DNA of 64,000 bases from Oscillospiraceae bacterium (GTDB taxonomy: Bacteria; Bacillota; Clostridia; Oscillospirales; Ruminococcaceae), in contig JAEDJF010000001.1 in NCBI GenBank assembly GCA_016296485.1, positions 1-64,000 of the forward strand, given 5' to 3'. The notes under the pieces were generated by a model. It was not told where the DNA came from. It saw only the letters and a list, made by a program, of their open reading frames with translations, and made no database searches. A program made the translations under genes and the position numbers. Below are positions 38,838 to 48,557 of the stretch, piece after piece; the stretch's first letter is position 1; the number at the start of each line of letters is the position of its first letter.

Positions 38838-39269
38838 ATGACAAGAAAAGAAGAAAGAGAACAGGCTTTTGCAATCGTCTTTGAAAGCAGCTTTCACAGC
38901 GAAGGACTCGATTACATTCTCGAGAACGCGGCGGAGGATCGGGACCTCGTGCTCGAGGACGGTTCTTTCGCGAAAGAGCTTGCGAGAATGACCATTGACA
39001 AACGCGACGAAATCGACGAAAAAATCGCAAGCTGTTCCACTCACTGGAAACCCGGAAGAATGGCGAAAGCTGCTCTTGCTATTCTTCGTATCGCCGTTTG
39101 CGAAATCTATTATTTTGACGATATTCCCGCAAGCGTTTCCATAAACGAAGCCATTGAGCTTGCTAAAACCTACGGCGGGGACGAGGACCCCGGTTTTGTA
39201 AACGGCGTTCTCGGCGCAGTTTACAAAAAGAAAACGGAAAGCTGCGATGAGTGTGTTTCTGGGGATTGA
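38838..39269 (+). CDS. nusB: Transcription antitermination factor NusB
   Basis: 143 residues, all-helical NusB fold: [14 protein letters not shown] at the start, [20 protein letters not shown] and [20 protein letters not shown] toward the end are conserved. It binds boxA RNA with S10 to support antitermination of rRNA operons. GGAGGG precedes the ATG. It has a possible attenuator in its own leader and overlaps the next gene by 23 bases. Confidence 0.94.
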   Translation: MTRKEEREQAFAIVFESSFHSEGLDYILENAAEDRDLVLEDGSFAKELARMTIDKRDEIDEKIASCSTHWKPGRMAKAALAILRIAVCEIYYFDDIPASVSINEAIELAKTYGGDEDPGFVNGVLGAVYKKKTESCDECVSGD

Positions 39270-40185
39270 TACAAGCAATTACACAACCTCCGCGGCGCTT
39301 TACGACGCCGAAACGGGGGAGATTTACCAGAGGAAAAAGCTGCTCCCTGTAAAAGAAGGGGAACTCGGGCTTCGCCAGTCCGACGCTGTGTTTTCCCACG
39401 TAAAACAGCTCGGGGATATTGTCGAAGAAGTGTTTGCCGAGCATGACGGAAAAATTGAAGCCGCGGGCGTTTCCACAAGGCCTAGGGACATTGACGGCTC
39501 GTATATGCCTTGCTTTCTCGTGGGCGATATGGTTTCCCGGTGCGTGGCTTCTGCGGTTTCTGCTCCGAGGTTTACTTTTTCCCACCAGCAAGGTCACGTT
39601 GCCGCGGCGCTCTATTCCGCAGGAAAGCTTGAGCTTCTGAATGAAAAATTTATCGCTTTCCACCTTTCCGGCGGAACGACCGAAGCTCTTTTAGTTGAAC
39701 CGGACGAGGAGCGGATTATCCGGTGCTCAAAAATTGCCGGTTCTCTTGACCTAAAAGCCGGACAAGCGGTGGATAGGGTCGGAGTGATGCTCGGGCTTCC
39801 TTTTCCGGCAGGAAAGTACCTCGATGAGCTTGCTCAAAAGAGCAGCAGGAAGTTTAAAATAAAGCCCACGATGAAGGACGCGGACTGCTGCCTTTCGGGA
39901 ATTGAAAACAAATGCGAAGCAATGCTCAAAAGCGGTGAGAGCCAAGAGGATATTTCTCTGTTTTGTCTTAAATCCGTCGAAGCGGCGCTTTGCAAAATGA
40001 CGGAAGAGCTTTTGTCCGAGTATGGTGAGCTCCCTCTTGTCTATGCGGGAGGGGTTATGTCCAATTCAATAATCCGAAAAACCGTTGAGCGAAAATACGG
40101 CGGAATTTTCGCAAAGCCGGAGTTTTCCTCCGACAACGCCGCCGGAATTGCCGTGCTCACTTCCGTCGCTTACGGTAGGAAATAA
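39247..40185 (+). CDS. TsaD/Kae1-like protein (glycoprotease-family paralogue)
   Basis: 312 residues of the ASKHA fold related to TsaD. The N-terminal phosphate loop ([14 protein letters not shown]), the HxxxH metal pair in [12 protein letters not shown], and [11 protein letters not shown] are visible. True TsaD proteins make N6-threonylcarbamoyladenosine in tRNA with TsaB and TsaE; neither partner is here, and the C-terminal motifs are divergent. It is likely a paralogue of unestablished function, often found between nusB and xseA in Clostridia. The start overlaps nusB. Confidence 0.75.
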   Translation: MSVFLGIDTSNYTTSAALYDAETGEIYQRKKLLPVKEGELGLRQSDAVFSHVKQLGDIVEEVFAEHDGKIEAAGVSTRPRDIDGSYMPCFLVGDMVSRCVASAVSAPRFTFSHQQGHVAAALYSAGKLELLNEKFIAFHLSGGTTEALLVEPDEERIIRCSKIAGSLDLKAGQAVDRVGVMLGLPFPAGKYLDELAQKSSRKFKIKPTMKDADCCLSGIENKCEAMLKSGESQEDISLFCLKSVEAALCKMTEELLSEYGELPLVYAGGVMSNSIIRKTVERKYGGIFAKPEFSSDNAAGIAVLTSVAYGRK

Positions 40186-40206
40186 TTTTTAAGGGAGGTA
40201 TCCGTT

Positions 40207-41427
40207 ATGGCTGGATTTAATATTTTGACGGTTACGCAGATAACCTCCTATCTAAAATCTTATATTGACGAAAATAAAAAGCTCTCCGGGGTATATATAC
40301 GCGGAGAAATAACGGATTTCAGAGGAAACTATTATTCCGGACACTGTTATTTTACGCTAAAGGATGAGAGCTCGGAAATTTCCTGCGTGATGTTCCGAAG
40401 CTACGCCGATCGGCTGAGGTTTACGCCGTCGGACGGAATGTCCGTCATAGTAAGATGCGACCTTTCCGTCTATCAGAAATCGTGCTCATGTCAGCTTTAT
40501 GTTTACGACATACAGCCGGATGGTCTCGGCGCGAAGCACCTCGCCTTTGAACAGCTCAAAGAGCGCCTCTTAAAAGAAGGACTTTTCGACGAGGGACATA
40601 AGAAAGCACTTCCGAAATACCCGGAAAAGATAGGCGTTATAACTTCCGCCCAAGGTGCGGCGATCCACGATATTATGAACGTGCTCGGGCGGCGCTGGCC
40701 GCTCGCAAAGCTCGTGCTCACGCCTGTCGCGGTACAGGGGGAGGAAGCCCCGAAGCAGCTTATTGCCGCCGTAATAAAGCAGGACACGGTTGTAAAACCC
40801 GACCTCATTATTATCGGAAGAGGCGGCGGAAGTTCCGACGACCTTTCGGCTTTCAATGACGAAGAACTCGCAAGAGCTGTTTATAACTGCAAAACTCCCA
40901 TAATTTCCGCCGTCGGTCACGAAACGGACTTTTCTATCTGTGATTTTGTGGCGGATCTCCGGGCGCCGACTCCGTCGGCGGCGGCGGAGCTCGCCGCTCC
41001 AAATGCCGAGGAGCTTATGCAAACGCTGGATTCCAACGCGGAGTGGCTCGAAAGCACTCTCAAAAGGAAAATAGATACCTTAAGTTCTGCTTTGGAGAGA
41101 ATCAATGCTGTAAAGTTTAAAAACTTGACATTTAGAAAAGCCGATAATTATGCTGAAAAACTGAACGCATATAAGAAATCCCTCCTTTCCTGCGTACAAC
41201 AAAGCATCGGCAAAAAACAGACGCTTCTTTCCGAGGAACTTATAAAACTCGACGTAAACAGCCCGTCAAACTTATTGAAACGCTCCGTTTGCCGTGCGGA
41301 AAAGGACGGAGCAAAGCTCAAAAGCGCATCGCAGCTTCAAATCGGGGACAGCTTTGAACTTTTCTTTGCCGACGGAAAAATCGACGCTACGGTAATTAAT
41401 AAAAAAGAAGGGGGAATTTCGCCTTGA
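40207..41427 (+). CDS. xseA: Exodeoxyribonuclease VII large subunit
   Basis: 406 residues: an N-terminal OB fold (VYIRGEITDFRGNYYSGHCY then FTLKDE), the catalytic domain (IGVITSAQGAAIHDI, GRGGGSSDDLSAFNDEELARA, SAVGHETDFSICDFVADLRA) and a helical C-terminal arm. With XseB it degrades single-stranded DNA. AAGGGAGG lies before the ATG. It overlaps xseB by four bases. Confidence 0.95.
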   Translation: MAGFNILTVTQITSYLKSYIDENKKLSGVYIRGEITDFRGNYYSGHCYFTLKDESSEISCVMFRSYADRLRFTPSDGMSVIVRCDLSVYQKSCSCQLYVYDIQPDGLGAKHLAFEQLKERLLKEGLFDEGHKKALPKYPEKIGVITSAQGAAIHDIMNVLGRRWPLAKLVLTPVAVQGEEAPKQLIAAVIKQDTVVKPDLIIIGRGGGSSDDLSAFNDEELARAVYNCKTPIISAVGHETDFSICDFVADLRAPTPSAAAELAAPNAEELMQTLDSNAEWLESTLKRKIDTLSSALERINAVKFKNLTFRKADNYAEKLNAYKKSLLSCVQQSIGKKQTLLSEELIKLDVNSPSNLLKRSVCRAEKDGAKLKSASQLQIGDSFELFFADGKIDATVINKKEGGISP

Positions 41428-41612
41428 AAAAAGAAATTAAATTTGAAGAAGCACTCAAAAAACTTGCTGAAATAAACGAAAAACTTGAATCCGACGAAAT
41501 TTCGCTGGAAGAATCGCTTACTTTATATAAAGAGGGGATAGAGCTTACGAAGCTTTGCCAAAAGAAGCTCGACGAAGCAAAGCAGGAAATCGAACAGCTC
41601 GGAGAAGTTTGA
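41424..41612 (+). CDS. xseB: Exodeoxyribonuclease VII small subunit
   Basis: 62 residues, one helical hairpin: FEEALKKLAEINEKLES and SLEESLTLYKEGIELTKLCQ are the family core. Start TTG in the xseA stop (TTGA). It binds in several copies to XseA. Confidence 0.93.
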   Translation: MKKEIKFEEALKKLAEINEKLESDEISLEESLTLYKEGIELTKLCQKKLDEAKQEIEQLGEV

Positions 41613-41627
41613 TTTTTGGGAGGAAAA

Positions 41628-42494
41628 ATGTTTTCTTTCATTGACAAAGATAAAAGACTTATAGACGAAGCCATGAGCACAGAGCTCGTTGCTTCGTGCT
41701 CAAACGAAGATGAAATAATAAAATTTATGCGCTACTCGGCTCTTGAGGGAAAAAGGCTTCGGGGGATTTTGACCCTCGAATTTGCCAAAACCTTTGGCTG
41801 TTCCTACGGCGAAGCTATGCCTTACGCAATAGGCGTCGAGTGTATACAGGCATATTCGCTTATCCACGACGACCTTCCCTGTATGGATGACGACGATATG
41901 AGAAGGGGAAAGCCATCGAGCCATATTGCTTTCGGCGAAGCAAACGCTCTTCTTGCAGGCGACGCTCTTTTAACTCACGCGTTTTCCGCGATTTCCGAAA
42001 GTCCTTCGGCGATTGAACACCCCGAAAGGGCTGTAAAGGCGATTGCCATACTCTCAAAATTCGCCGGATACAGAGGAATGGTCGCCGGACAGGTGATGGA
42101 CCTTGAGGCGGCGGAAAAGGTTGTTTCCGCCGAAAAACTCAGCGTTATTCATTCCCTTAAAACCACCGCGCTCATAAAAGCCGCAGTTCTCCTTGGTTGC
42201 GCCGCAGCAGGAGCGGAAGACGAACTTTGCGCTCTCGTCGAAAACTACGCCGACGGCTTCGGAAGGGCGTTCCAAATGATTGACGACCTTCTTGACTTTA
42301 ACGGCGACTATGAAAGCTGTGAACTCAACTCTTACGTCAAGGTTCACGGCGAGGAAAAGACGAGAGCTGATGCTCAAAAAGCCATCGCCGACGCGCGCTT
42401 CGCCCTTTCTGAACTTGACAAACGTGGATACAGCACCGAAGTTTTCTATGGGCTTTTGGATTTTCTTACTGCAAGAATGGAAAAGAAAGTTTGA
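41628..42494 (+). CDS. ispA: Polyprenyl diphosphate synthase (farnesyl diphosphate synthase type)
   Basis: 288 residues. First aspartate-rich motif DDLPCMDDDDMRRGKP (near residue 84) and second DDLLDFNGD (near 220). The two small residues ahead of the first motif and gene context (between xseB and dxs) indicate a short-chain farnesyl/geranyl synthase. It supplies isoprenoids for undecaprenyl and quinone-type lipids. The ATG at 41628 follows GGGAGGAAAAA; a TTG at 41616 overlaps that binding site. Confidence 0.93.
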   Translation: MFSFIDKDKRLIDEAMSTELVASCSNEDEIIKFMRYSALEGKRLRGILTLEFAKTFGCSYGEAMPYAIGVECIQAYSLIHDDLPCMDDDDMRRGKPSSHIAFGEANALLAGDALLTHAFSAISESPSAIEHPERAVKAIAILSKFAGYRGMVAGQVMDLEAAEKVVSAEKLSVIHSLKTTALIKAAVLLGCAAAGAEDELCALVENYADGFGRAFQMIDDLLDFNGDYESCELNSYVKVHGEEKTRADAQKAIADARFALSELDKRGYSTEVFYGLLDFLTARMEKKV

Positions 42495-42519
42495 TTACAA
42501 ATCTTGAACGGAGTTAATA

Positions 42520-44352
42520 ATGGATAAAAATCTTCTCGAAAGCATTGAGCTTCCCTACGGAGTTAAAAAACTTAATAATGAGCAGCTTAAAGAGCTTTGC
42601 CGGGAGATTCGCCTTGAGATAATCAACAAGGTTTCAGAAACCGGAGGACATCTCGCCTCGAACCTTGGCGCAGTGGAGCTCACGGTCGCTCTCCATTACG
42701 TTTTCAATTCACCCGAGGAGCCAATCGTCTGGGACGTCGGACATCAGTGCTACACCCACAAAATCCTAACAGGAAGGGATATTACCGGAATACGCACCGA
42801 AAACGGTCTTTCAGGTTTCCCGAAAAGCTCCGAAAGTGAGCACGACGCTTTTGTCGCCGGTCACGCCAGCACCTCCGTTTCCGCCGCCCTCGGAATCGCC
42901 GAGGCGAAAAAGCTAAAAGGCGACTACAGCTCCGTCGTTGCCGTCGTCGGCGATGGCGCAGTTTCCGGCGGAATGATATATGAGGCCCTCAATAACGCCG
43001 GAAGAAGCGGAACAAATCTCGTTGTCGTGCTCAACGACAACGAGATGAGCATCTCACCGAACGTCGGCGCAATGGCAAAATACCTTGCGGATATACGCTC
43101 CAAAGAGGGATATTTCCGTTTTAAAGACCGTCTACAAAGAGATATGCTCAAAATACCCGTAATTGGAAAAGGGATTTTCAAAATTGCCAAGTCAATCAAA
43201 ACAAGCCTTAAAGATTTCTACTACGGAAGCAACACCTTTGAGCATTTCGGGTTCGTTTACCTCGGACCCGTTGACGGACACGACGTCGCTATGCTCATAC
43301 GGGCGCTTCGCCGGGCAAAAAGTCTTAAATGCCCTGTGCTTGTGCATGTGAACACCGTAAAAGGCAAGGGCTATGAACCCGCCGAAAGGCTCCCGTCAAA
43401 ATTCCACGGCGTCGCGCCCTTTGAAAAAGAGAGCGGCGAGCTTCTTAAACCGCCGCAAAAATCCTTTTCAGACGCCTTCGGCGAAAGTCTTTGCAAAATC
43501 GCCGAAAAGGACGCTTCTGTCTGCGCCATAACTGCCGCAATGACCGACGGCACCGGGCTTCGCACCTTTGCCGAAAAATACGGCGACAGATTTTTTGACG
43601 TAGGAATTGCTGAGGAACACGCGATGACCTTCGCCGCCGGGCTTGCCGCCGGGGGAATGAAGCCCGTTTTCGCCGTTTATTCCACTTTTCTTCAGCGCTC
43701 CTGCGACCAGATAATACATGATGCGTCCATTGAACCGAAACACGTGGTTCTGGCGGTTGACCGCGCCGGAATAGTGGGCGGAGACGGCGAGACCCATCAG
43801 GGGATTTTCGATATTCCGATTCTTACGGCAGTTCCCGGAACCACAATCTATTGTCCCGCCGACTATGCCGAACTAGACAGGGAGCTTAATACCGCTTTTG
43901 CTTCCGACGGCGTACAGGTTTTGCGTTATCCCCGCGACATCGAAAAAGCCGTCCCGGAAAAATACCGCAAAGAGTACTCCGACTTCGACTTTTTTGACAA
44001 CAACAGCGAAAATCTTGTAGTATGCTTCGGGCGGATTTTTGTTTCCGCCTGCGAGGCGGCAGAAATCACCGGAGCTTCCGTCCTCAAGCTCGGAAAAGTC
44101 TTTCCCATCGAATCGGAAGCCGTCAGAATTGCCGCAGAGCACAAAAACGTGTTCTTCTTTGAGGAGTCCGTTGAGCACGGAAGCATCGCCGAGCATTTCG
44201 GCTGCGAACTTAACAAAATCGGCTTTTGCGGCAAATATATATTTAAATGCGTGGACGGCTTCGTTCCGCATATGAAAGTTGAAACAGCGATGAAAATACA
44301 CGGTCTTGATACTGAATCCATTACTGAACTTATAAGAAAGGAGACTTTATAA
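42520..44352 (+). CDS. dxs: 1-deoxy-D-xylulose-5-phosphate synthase
   Basis: 610 residues. Thiamine diphosphate motif GDGAVSGGMIYEALNNAG (near residue 145), HQCYTHK, and the transketolase C-terminal half with GIAEEHAMTFAAGLA. First step of the non-mevalonate isoprenoid pathway (pyruvate plus glyceraldehyde 3-phosphate), whose product feeds IspA encoded upstream. ACGGAG lies before the ATG; the stop shares one base with the tlyA start. Confidence 0.96.
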   Translation: MDKNLLESIELPYGVKKLNNEQLKELCREIRLEIINKVSETGGHLASNLGAVELTVALHYVFNSPEEPIVWDVGHQCYTHKILTGRDITGIRTENGLSGFPKSSESEHDAFVAGHASTSVSAALGIAEAKKLKGDYSSVVAVVGDGAVSGGMIYEALNNAGRSGTNLVVVLNDNEMSISPNVGAMAKYLADIRSKEGYFRFKDRLQRDMLKIPVIGKGIFKIAKSIKTSLKDFYYGSNTFEHFGFVYLGPVDGHDVAMLIRALRRAKSLKCPVLVHVNTVKGKGYEPAERLPSKFHGVAPFEKESGELLKPPQKSFSDAFGESLCKIAEKDASVCAITAAMTDGTGLRTFAEKYGDRFFDVGIAEEHAMTFAAGLAAGGMKPVFAVYSTFLQRSCDQIIHDASIEPKHVVLAVDRAGIVGGDGETHQGIFDIPILTAVPGTTIYCPADYAELDRELNTAFASDGVQVLRYPRDIEKAVPEKYRKEYSDFDFFDNNSENLVVCFGRIFVSACEAAEITGASVLKLGKVFPIESEAVRIAAEHKNVFFFEESVEHGSIAEHFGCELNKIGFCGKYIFKCVDGFVPHMKVETAMKIHGLDTESITELIRKETL

Positions 44353-45179
44353 TGGCAGAAAAACAGCGTCTTGACGCCGAACTCGTTTCACGCGGAATTA
44401 TCCAAAGCCGCGAGCAGGCAAAAGCGGCAATAATGGCGGGACAGGTTTACGTAAACGGACAAAAAGCCGACAAAGCGGGCGAACCTGTAACGGCCGCCGA
44501 TAAAGTCGAATTTCGGGGAGAGAGTCTCAAATATGTTAGCCGCGGCGGGCTGAAGCTCGAGAAAGCTATGGAGCTTTACGACTTTAAGCTTGACGGAAAG
44601 ACCTGTATGGACGTCGGCGCTTCGACCGGCGGCTTTACCGACTGTATGCTGCAAAACGGAGCAAAAAAGGTCTATTCAATAGACGTCGGCTACGGTCAGC
44701 TTGCCTGGAGCCTAAGGCAGGACGAAAGAGTAATAAATCTTGAGCGCACCAACGTAAGGTACATTACTAAAGAGCAGATTACCGACATTGTTGATTTCGT
44801 AAGCATCGACGTTTCCTTTATTTCTCTCGGTCTCGTTATTCCCGTGCTGGGGCAGTTCCTTGCTCCCGACGCAATGATGGTCTGTCTTGTAAAACCACAG
44901 TTTGAGGCGGGAAAGGACAAGGTCGGCAAGCGCGGAGTTGTCAAGGACCCCAATACTCATATTGAAGTGCTCGAAAGAGCCGTTGGATTCGCGAAAAACG
45001 CCGGGTTCGGAATAGTCGGTCTTGAATTTTCTCCTATCAAAGGACCGCAGGGCAACATAGAATATCTTATGGTGCTCACAAGAAAAGAGCCCGGGCTTTC
45101 GGTTTCGCCCGAAGAAATAAGGAAGCTCGTCGAGTCTTCACATGACGAGCTCGATAAAAAAGGGGTGGAGGCAAATTGA
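44352..45179 (+). CDS. tlyA: TlyA-family rRNA 2'-O-methyltransferase
   Basis: 275 residues: N-terminal S4 domain (QRLDAELVSRGIIQSREQAK) and FtsJ-like SAM domain (CMDVGASTGGFTDCML, KPQFEAG). TlyA homologues methylate ribose in 16S and 23S rRNA (sites equivalent to C1409 and C1920). The gene lies in the conserved dxs-tlyA-nadK-argR-recN order. It overlaps dxs by one base and nadK by four. Confidence 0.93.
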   Translation: MAEKQRLDAELVSRGIIQSREQAKAAIMAGQVYVNGQKADKAGEPVTAADKVEFRGESLKYVSRGGLKLEKAMELYDFKLDGKTCMDVGASTGGFTDCMLQNGAKKVYSIDVGYGQLAWSLRQDERVINLERTNVRYITKEQITDIVDFVSIDVSFISLGLVIPVLGQFLAPDAMMVCLVKPQFEAGKDKVGKRGVVKDPNTHIEVLERAVGFAKNAGFGIVGLEFSPIKGPQGNIEYLMVLTRKEPGLSVSPEEIRKLVESSHDELDKKGVEAN

Positions 45180-46057
45180 AAAGCAGAGATTTTATTAAGC
45201 TCGAAAGAGGAAAGTCGAAAGCGTTCGTAATTATAAATCCAAAGAAATCCTCAGTTTTGCCCTGCGCCGAAAAGCTGATAGGCGAGCTTCGCAAATGCGA
45301 AATTAAGCCCTTTATGGATACCTTCGCCGAAAAGCTGATAAAGTCGGAGGGCGTAAGCTACGTTGAACGTGAAGAAGGCTTCCGCGAGTCGGATATTGTT
45401 TTTGTCGTTGGCGGCGACGGAACTATCTTAAGAGCCGCGAAAGGCGCTATCCTCTATGATAAACCCATTCTCGGAATAAACGCCGGAAGGCTTGGTTTTC
45501 TTTCCGACCTTGAGGAAAGCGATCTTGAAAACGTTGAAAAACTCGTAAACGAGGGCTGTCCAGTAGAAAAGCGAATGGTGCTCGATATCGAGAAAGGGAA
45601 CGAGTCTATTTTGGCGATAAACGACGTTTATCTCACAAAGACTCAGCCAGGGCGCACAACGGAACTCTTCGTTGAATGTAACGGAAGGGAAGTTTGCCGC
45701 TACCGCGCCGACGGAATCGTTATGGCGACTCCGGACGGCTCCACGGCGTATTCTATGTCCGCAGGCGGACCTGTCCTTGACACTACGCTCAACGCAATTA
45801 TTATGACTCCCGTCTGTCCCCATTCTCTTATAAGCCGTTCTATAGTGTTTTCTCCCGATAAGACCATAAGCGTCGGTTCAGAATTCAGCGGCGGAGAGCG
45901 AAAACTCGACGTAGTCGTTGACGGTGAAATCGTCTTTTGCATCAAGAAAAACGAAAAAATAACCGTAAGGGCGTCGGAAAAATGCGCGCGCTTCGTCAAT
46001 ATCTCCGGGCGCGGATTTTACGAAGTCCTTAACCAGAAAATAATAGGAAGAAGATAA
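45176..46057 (+). CDS. nadK: NAD kinase
   Basis: 293 residues. GGDGT in FVVGGDGTILRAAK (near residue 81), NAGRLGFLSD, and the conserved ADGIVMATPDGSTAYSMSAGG are the NAD kinase signatures. It phosphorylates NAD to NADP. Start TTG behind GGTGGAGG, within the tlyA stop. Confidence 0.95.
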   Translation: MKSRDFIKLERGKSKAFVIINPKKSSVLPCAEKLIGELRKCEIKPFMDTFAEKLIKSEGVSYVEREEGFRESDIVFVVGGDGTILRAAKGAILYDKPILGINAGRLGFLSDLEESDLENVEKLVNEGCPVEKRMVLDIEKGNESILAINDVYLTKTQPGRTTELFVECNGREVCRYRADGIVMATPDGSTAYSMSAGGPVLDTTLNAIIMTPVCPHSLISRSIVFSPDKTISVGSEFSGGERKLDVVVDGEIVFCIKKNEKITVRASEKCARFVNISGRGFYEVLNQKIIGRR

Positions 46058-46069
46058 GGAGGCAGCAAA

Positions 46070-46519
46070 ATGAAAACCAAGCGCCACTCCAAAATTTTGG
46101 AGCTTATTTCCGAAAAAGATATTGCCACACAGGAGGATCTCCTTGCCTATCTTCGGGAGAGCGGCTTTGACGTGACCCAGGCCACCGTTTCCCGCGACAT
46201 AAAAGAGCTTCGCCTTGTAAAAACAATGATAGGCGACGGAAAATACCGCTATTCCTCCGCTTCTTCCGACAGCAGTGCAGACATTGGAACGAAGTACGCC
46301 GTTTTCAGCCAGTCCGCCAAGAGCGTTGACTATGCCGGAAACATCATAGTTATAAAGTGTTTCACCGGAATGGCGAACGCCGCCTGCGCCGTGCTCGACG
46401 CAATGAATCACGACGGCGTCGTCGGAACTCTTGCCGGAGACGACACAATTTTTGTGCTGATGCGCGACGAAAAGCTCGCGGTAGCGCTCGTCGAAACCAT
46501 AAGAAAACTTATAGGATAA
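46070..46519 (+). CDS. argR: Arginine repressor ArgR
   Basis: 149 residues: winged-helix DNA-binding domain (SKILELISEKDIATQEDLL; TQATVSRDIKELRL) and a C-terminal oligomerisation/arginine-binding domain (GTLAGDDTIFVLMRDE). It controls arginine synthesis and catabolism genes. No ARG box-like site was recognised in the window. AAGGAGG precedes the ATG. Confidence 0.95.
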   Translation: MKTKRHSKILELISEKDIATQEDLLAYLRESGFDVTQATVSRDIKELRLVKTMIGDGKYRYSSASSDSSADIGTKYAVFSQSAKSVDYAGNIIVIKCFTGMANAACAVLDAMNHDGVVGTLAGDDTIFVLMRDEKLAVALVETIRKLIG

Positions 46520-46552
46520 TTTGATTTTTTTGAAAAGGAGGGTGCTTTTTAG

Positions 46553-48220
46553 TTGCTTTCCCAACTTTTTATTAAAAACGTCGCCGTAATTGAAAGCGCG
46601 TCGATAGATTTTGAGAACGGTTTTAACGTGTTCACCGGTGAAACCGGCGCCGGTAAATCCATTCTTATCGACTCCATAAACGCCGTACTCGGCGGCAGGA
46701 CAAGTCGTGACCTTGTTAGAACAGGTGAAAACAAAGCGGTAGTAACCGCCGTTTTTACCGACATTTCGGAAAAGGCGCAGCGCCTTCTTGCTGAACTGGG
46801 TTATGAACTTGAGGACGGAGAGGAGCTCCTCGTTTCGAGGGAGATTTCCGCCGAAGGAAAAAGCGTCTGTAAAGTCAATATGCGCCCCGCAACCGCAAGC
46901 GTGCTCAAACAGCTTTCCTCCGTGCTCATCGATGTTCACGGACAGCACGACAGCGCCGTTTTGCAAAATCCAGAGCTTCATATAGGCTACATAGATTCCT
47001 TCGGTAACACCGAAAACGAGCTTTCCGCCTATAAAGAAGCCTATAAAAATTACCGGGAAACCGAGCGAGCCATTAAAAAAATAAGCATGGACGATTCCGA
47101 TAAAGCCGCTCGGATTGATATGCTTAAATATCAGATAGCGGAAATCGAAAACGCCGCAATTGAGGAAGGGGAGGAGGAAAGCCTTCTTGCCCTCAGCAAG
47201 CGCATAAAAAGCTCCGAAAATATTATGGAATTAATTTCCGAAACCGTATCCGCCCTTGACGGTACCGACGATATGGAGGGCGCGCTCGAGGGGCTCTCCA
47301 TCGCCGTTAAAAACGCGGGGCTTCTCTCCGAGTATTTTCCCGGCTTTGATGGGCTTTCGGAAAAGTTTCAGGAAATGTACTACGAGTTTGAGGAGTTCGC
47401 AAACGACGTTAAAAACGCCGCGGACGAGCTGGACTTCGACCCGGAGCTTCAAAACCGCACCGAAAAGCGCCTTGACCAGATTTTCCGCCTGAAGCGGAAA
47501 TACGGCGGGAGCGTCGAAAGCCTTATGGAGTATTACCAGAAGGCCGTGACGGAGCTTGAAAGTATTGAGTTTTCAGAGGAAACGCTCGACGAACTCAATA
47601 AAAAGCTTTCCGTACTTCAAAGCGATATGGAAAAGAAAGCCGAGCGACTCACAGAAAAGCGCCTTGCCGCGGCTAAAGCTTTTGAAGCTGCGGTTGCCGA
47701 CGAGCTTTCGTATCTCAATATGCCGAGCGTTCGTTTCAGCGTCAATTTTGAGCGTACCGATTTTTCCGACTCCGGCTGTGACAACCTCGAATTTTATATT
47801 GCGACGAACGCCGGGGAACCGCTTAAGCCACTTGCTAAAATTGCCTCCGGCGGCGAGCTTTCAAGAATTATGCTCAGCATTAAAAACGTCCTTGCGGATA
47901 AAGATAATGTCGATACCTTGATTTTCGATGAGGTCGACACAGGAATTTCCGGCTCCTCCGCCCAAAAAGTCGGCAAAAAGCTGAAACAGGTTTCTCGCGG
48001 TCGCCAAATAATCTGTGTCACCCACCTTGCGCAGGTTGCGGCTTACGCCGATGCCCATTTGCTCATATCCAAAAGTACTGAAAACGGCCGCGCTTTTACC
48101 TCCGTCGAAAGCCTTGACGATGAGGGAAGAGTGAACGAGCTCGCAAGAATAATGGGCGGAGATATTACCGACGCCCTAAAAAAGAGCGCAAAAGAGCTTT
48201 TGGATTCATCAAGAGGTTGA
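46553..48220 (+). CDS. recN: DNA repair protein RecN
   Basis: 555 residues. SMC-like head: Walker A GETGAGKSILIDS (near residue 28), a coiled-coil middle (about 150-390), then ASGGELSRIMLSIK and Walker B LIFDEVDTGISG. RecN acts early at double-strand breaks. Start TTG behind AAAAGGAGGG. Last gene of the nusB-to-recN run; the -35 element of the tyrS promoter overlaps its stop, and no terminator is visible after it. Confidence 0.95.
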   Translation: MLSQLFIKNVAVIESASIDFENGFNVFTGETGAGKSILIDSINAVLGGRTSRDLVRTGENKAVVTAVFTDISEKAQRLLAELGYELEDGEELLVSREISAEGKSVCKVNMRPATASVLKQLSSVLIDVHGQHDSAVLQNPELHIGYIDSFGNTENELSAYKEAYKNYRETERAIKKISMDDSDKAARIDMLKYQIAEIENAAIEEGEEESLLALSKRIKSSENIMELISETVSALDGTDDMEGALEGLSIAVKNAGLLSEYFPGFDGLSEKFQEMYYEFEEFANDVKNAADELDFDPELQNRTEKRLDQIFRLKRKYGGSVESLMEYYQKAVTELESIEFSEETLDELNKKLSVLQSDMEKKAERLTEKRLAAAKAFEAAVADELSYLNMPSVRFSVNFERTDFSDSGCDNLEFYIATNAGEPLKPLAKIASGGELSRIMLSIKNVLADKDNVDTLIFDEVDTGISGSSAQKVGKKLKQVSRGRQIICVTHLAQVAAYADAHLLISKSTENGRAFTSVESLDDEGRVNELARIMGGDITDALKKSAKELLDSSRG

Positions 48221-48245
48221 CAAACCGAGATTTATAAGGTATAAT
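48217..48245 (+). promoter_or_regulatory. Consensus sigma-A promoter of tyrS
   Basis: TTGACA at 48217-48222 (overlapping the recN stop), 17-base spacer, TATAAT at 48240-48245. Confidence 0.88.
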
Positions 48246-48257
48246 CCAAACATATTT

Positions 48258-48517
48258 GCAAAATGCGACGAAGGAAAGAAGTAGCCCCGCTTTAAGCGGC
48301 AAAGAGAGCTTCCGGCTGGTGTAAGGAAGCGGGCAAAGCGGCGGCGAATACATTCCGGAGCAGCAACTCCGAAACAGCAGTAGGTTTTGTCCGGTGCGCC
48401 GGTTACAGCGCTTGAGCACCCTTCGTGCTCGCTGAGGCTGCTTTTTTGGCAGCGAACCAGAGGTGGTACCGCGCTTATTCGCCCTCTGTCGGGATTTCCC
48501 GACGGAGGGCTTTTTTT
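48258..48517 (+). promoter_or_regulatory. T-box leader, tyrosine-specific
   Basis: The 337-base gap before tyrS is filled by a T-box element. The T-box word AGAGGTGGTACCGCG is at 48459-48473, pairing with uncharged tRNA 3' ends. The specifier loop GAATACATT holds TAC (48349-48351), a tyrosine codon. The terminator stem (GCCCTCTGTCGG with CCGACGGAGGGC, 48481-48510) is followed by seven T. Uncharged tRNA-Tyr should stabilise the antiterminator and allow tyrS transcription. Confidence 0.96.
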
Positions 48518-48557
48518 ATTTTGCAAAAGAAAGTTTAAATAAACGGAGGAACTTAAA

